DNA of 64,000 nt, taken from assembly GCF_932276165.1 (NCBI RefSeq), contig NC_064012.1, positions 9,927,501 to 9,991,500 of the forward strand, written 5' to 3'. The position numbers and the translations under genes were made by a program. This stretch comes from Plutella xylostella. Lineage: Eukaryota; Arthropoda; Insecta; Lepidoptera; Plutellidae. The notes under the pieces are model-generated. The model worked only from the letters and a program-made list of their open reading frames with translations. It was not told where the DNA came from and did no database searches. Below, piece after piece: positions 42,001 through 45,000 of this stretch (the stretch's first letter is position 1; each line of letters starts with the position of its first letter).

Positions 42001-45000
42001 ACGCTTGTCCAGAGCTCAGTAATCATAAACGATGTCAAACCTTGTAGACTTAAATTTGGAAGAAATTAAGGTTTTAACCTCAAATTCATTGACCGCGTAT
42101 TGTAAATTTTTAAAAAGGTTAAAATTTACTTTGATATACACGAGTTTCGACTCTGTACGTCAGTGAAATTCGTATACGTATAACAACTCAATTTTGAACC
42201 TATTGTAAAGTGTCAAAAAGCTCTATGAATTTTGGGGGTTAATATTTAAGGTTTTGACTCAGCACTTAAATAAGAAGTTGTGCTTTCAGAATCGACGTCA
42301 TTGTCAGATGAATCCTATTTATAGTTTAGCGCAACTTTACGACAGTGGTATGGTATGACTCTATGAACTAGAAAGCTTAGTTTAAACAGCTGCTGTGTTT
42401 ACAATGTGCGTGCAATTATCTTAAAACCAGAATATTGGGTCATGGCACCCGATTATTAAAAATTATTTGGGTTGCAGAATACCTACAGCATTTTTTTACT
42501 TTCACTGTCTTTGTATTTAAGTCAAAATTCAATGTTGTTCATTTTTCGTATTAGTTTTCTTTTTTTAAATTTTCTGCAATATTACTAGGTATTGGTTGTC
42601 AAATTGACAATGCGACATTCATTAAATATCGATAACTTATACGCAAGTATCTCAGACACATCCAAGAGGCTGCCAATAGTAAAGTTTACTGTAACTTTCA
42701 ACGACAACAACTTTTAACTCTGTGTTGTAAAATAGCGCGCTTTTCCCAGCAATTTTATTAAATGCTAGTTTTTAAAAACGATTTTTAAGTACAATAAACG
42801 TATTTACTCTGGAAGTGTTGACTTGTAGAAAGAATTAACAAGATAAGCGTGACTTTTATGAGTTTGTTGAGAACTGATCCGATAACTACACTTAAGTGAA
42901 TTTACAATAACTGTGCGATAACTGCGATCAGAACTCCGAGGATCGCTTTGTGCGAAATCAATTTAGTGCGAAACATATACAGGGTGTTGTATAAAGAGTA
43001 TATTAATCCGAAAGGAGGTGATTTAGGGGACCATTCTGAACAACTTTTGTTCTACAAGATTTGGAAATTCGCGAAAAAAAATCGTTCTCCATAGTAAAAA
43101 GGCACTTGACAAACAGATATATTTTTCCTTTCGTGAATTTTTAGAACTCATGAAAAAATTACCCTCTGAGTCATTCCCTTTCGGCTTAGTATATCCTTTT
43201 TGCAACACCCTGTATATGTGAATGCGAGTGTAGGTACACCTACTTCTCCGATACTTTGCGATCTTCTGCTTAGAACAAGTTGCTGCGTCATACATACATT
43301 AACTTCTTCTTAGCGTGTCGATGACGAGAGTTTGTCTCTGAGAACTCGCTGGTTGATTTAATATTAAATCCGTTTATTATAAACTAGCTGTTCCCGCGAG
43401 CTTCGCTTTGCCTTAAAAAGTTTTCCCGTGAGAATTCCGGGATAAAAAGTAGCCTATGTTCTTTCTCAGGGTCTAGACTATCTGTATACAAAATTTCATT
43501 CAAATCCGTTTAGTAGTTTTGGCATGAAAGAGTAACAGACAGACAGACAGACAGACGCAGTTACTTTCGCATTTATAATGCTAGTTAGGATTTAATAAAG
43601 TAGCTACCCACCATATGGTATCTTAGTATCTACCTACGGTAGTCTACGAGAGCTGATTTGAACAGAATAGATATACAGTAAGTATTAATTTTTCACAAAA
43701 AGTTAGTAAGCATTCCGTGAAAAATAAAATTCAATTTAATGTTCTAAATTATAACCGATAACTTAAATGTGTATCCCAATTCTATGCTGGACTACGCCAG
43801 CATCCGTCTAAGTTCTATTTGGAATTATCACAAAGATAGATCAGTCATGTGTGTCTCCAACAGAGGGAGCCAGTGGCATTCGATTAGGTTCAACTGCAAC
43901 TAAAGGTCATCAGGTACCGACGTGAACTTTATGCTGTGCGCAAATAATTAATTTCAGATGCTGTAGCGAAATATGTGATGAGATACCGCCGTTTGAGATG
44001 GAATACGAAATGGGAAACAAAAGAAAACAACAAGAGAACTAGTAAAAAAAATATATGTAAAATATATTATATAATATTATAATACGAATGTACGTGTACA
44101 TACACACGGAGAAATAGAAGCCTTATTTTTTACGTTGTAGTGGTAAATAGTTGCGTTAATACCTTCATCACGACCCATTACGTCCGCACTGCTGGGGCAC
44201 GGGTCTCCTTCCAATGAAGGAAGGGTTTAGACCTAGTACACCACGCTGGCCAATTGCGGGGTGGCGTTAATACCTTAAAATACCTTAATTGGTACTTATA
44301 TTGTATTAAGATGATAGATTATATGGCATCTTTAGAGATTTGCCCACGACTACATTGAAAATCCCGTTCACAACAAATTGTTTGCTAGTCATCTCTTAGT
44401 TACTAGTGCAAACCCTTCGGGAATGGACAGCAGGGGGTGGGTTGTGTGTTCGTAATTAATTGTATTATTTATGCTTTCTCTAACATTGTATATTACAGTT
44501 ATTAGAACCATTGCAAAGATACCGTAATTTACCGGACATGTCAAAAAATCTAAAGACGACCGAATGGCGTAGTGGTTAGTGACCCTGACTACTGAGCCGA
44601 TGGTCCCGGGTTCGATTCCCGGCTGGGGCAGATATTTGTTTAAACACAGATATTTGTTCTCAGGTCTTGGATGTGCCCGTAAAATGGCAATAGGCCCGCC
44701 CCCTATTACATTGGGACTAACATAACACTCTGGCGAAAAGTGGGTGCAGCAATGCACCTCTGCCTACCCCGCAAGGGAGTACATTAGTACAAGGCGTGAG
44801 TGCGTGTGTGTGTGTGTGTTGTGTGTCAAAAAATCTGCGCAGCATCTATTTTGGCATAAGTTCCGGTATACCGGTGCTGCCATACGTGCACATTTAGACC
44901 TCTCCGATAGAGGATTTTCTCTGCACTATCCTGCTATTCAGTTTAAAATAAGCATATGATAATTACACTTGAAGTAGATATCTTAAATCACATTGATCTT

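Noticed and set aside
44569..44632. Apparent tRNA gene at 44.6 kb
   Set aside because: Part of a SINE with a clear body, a GT-rich tail and a 12-bp target duplication.
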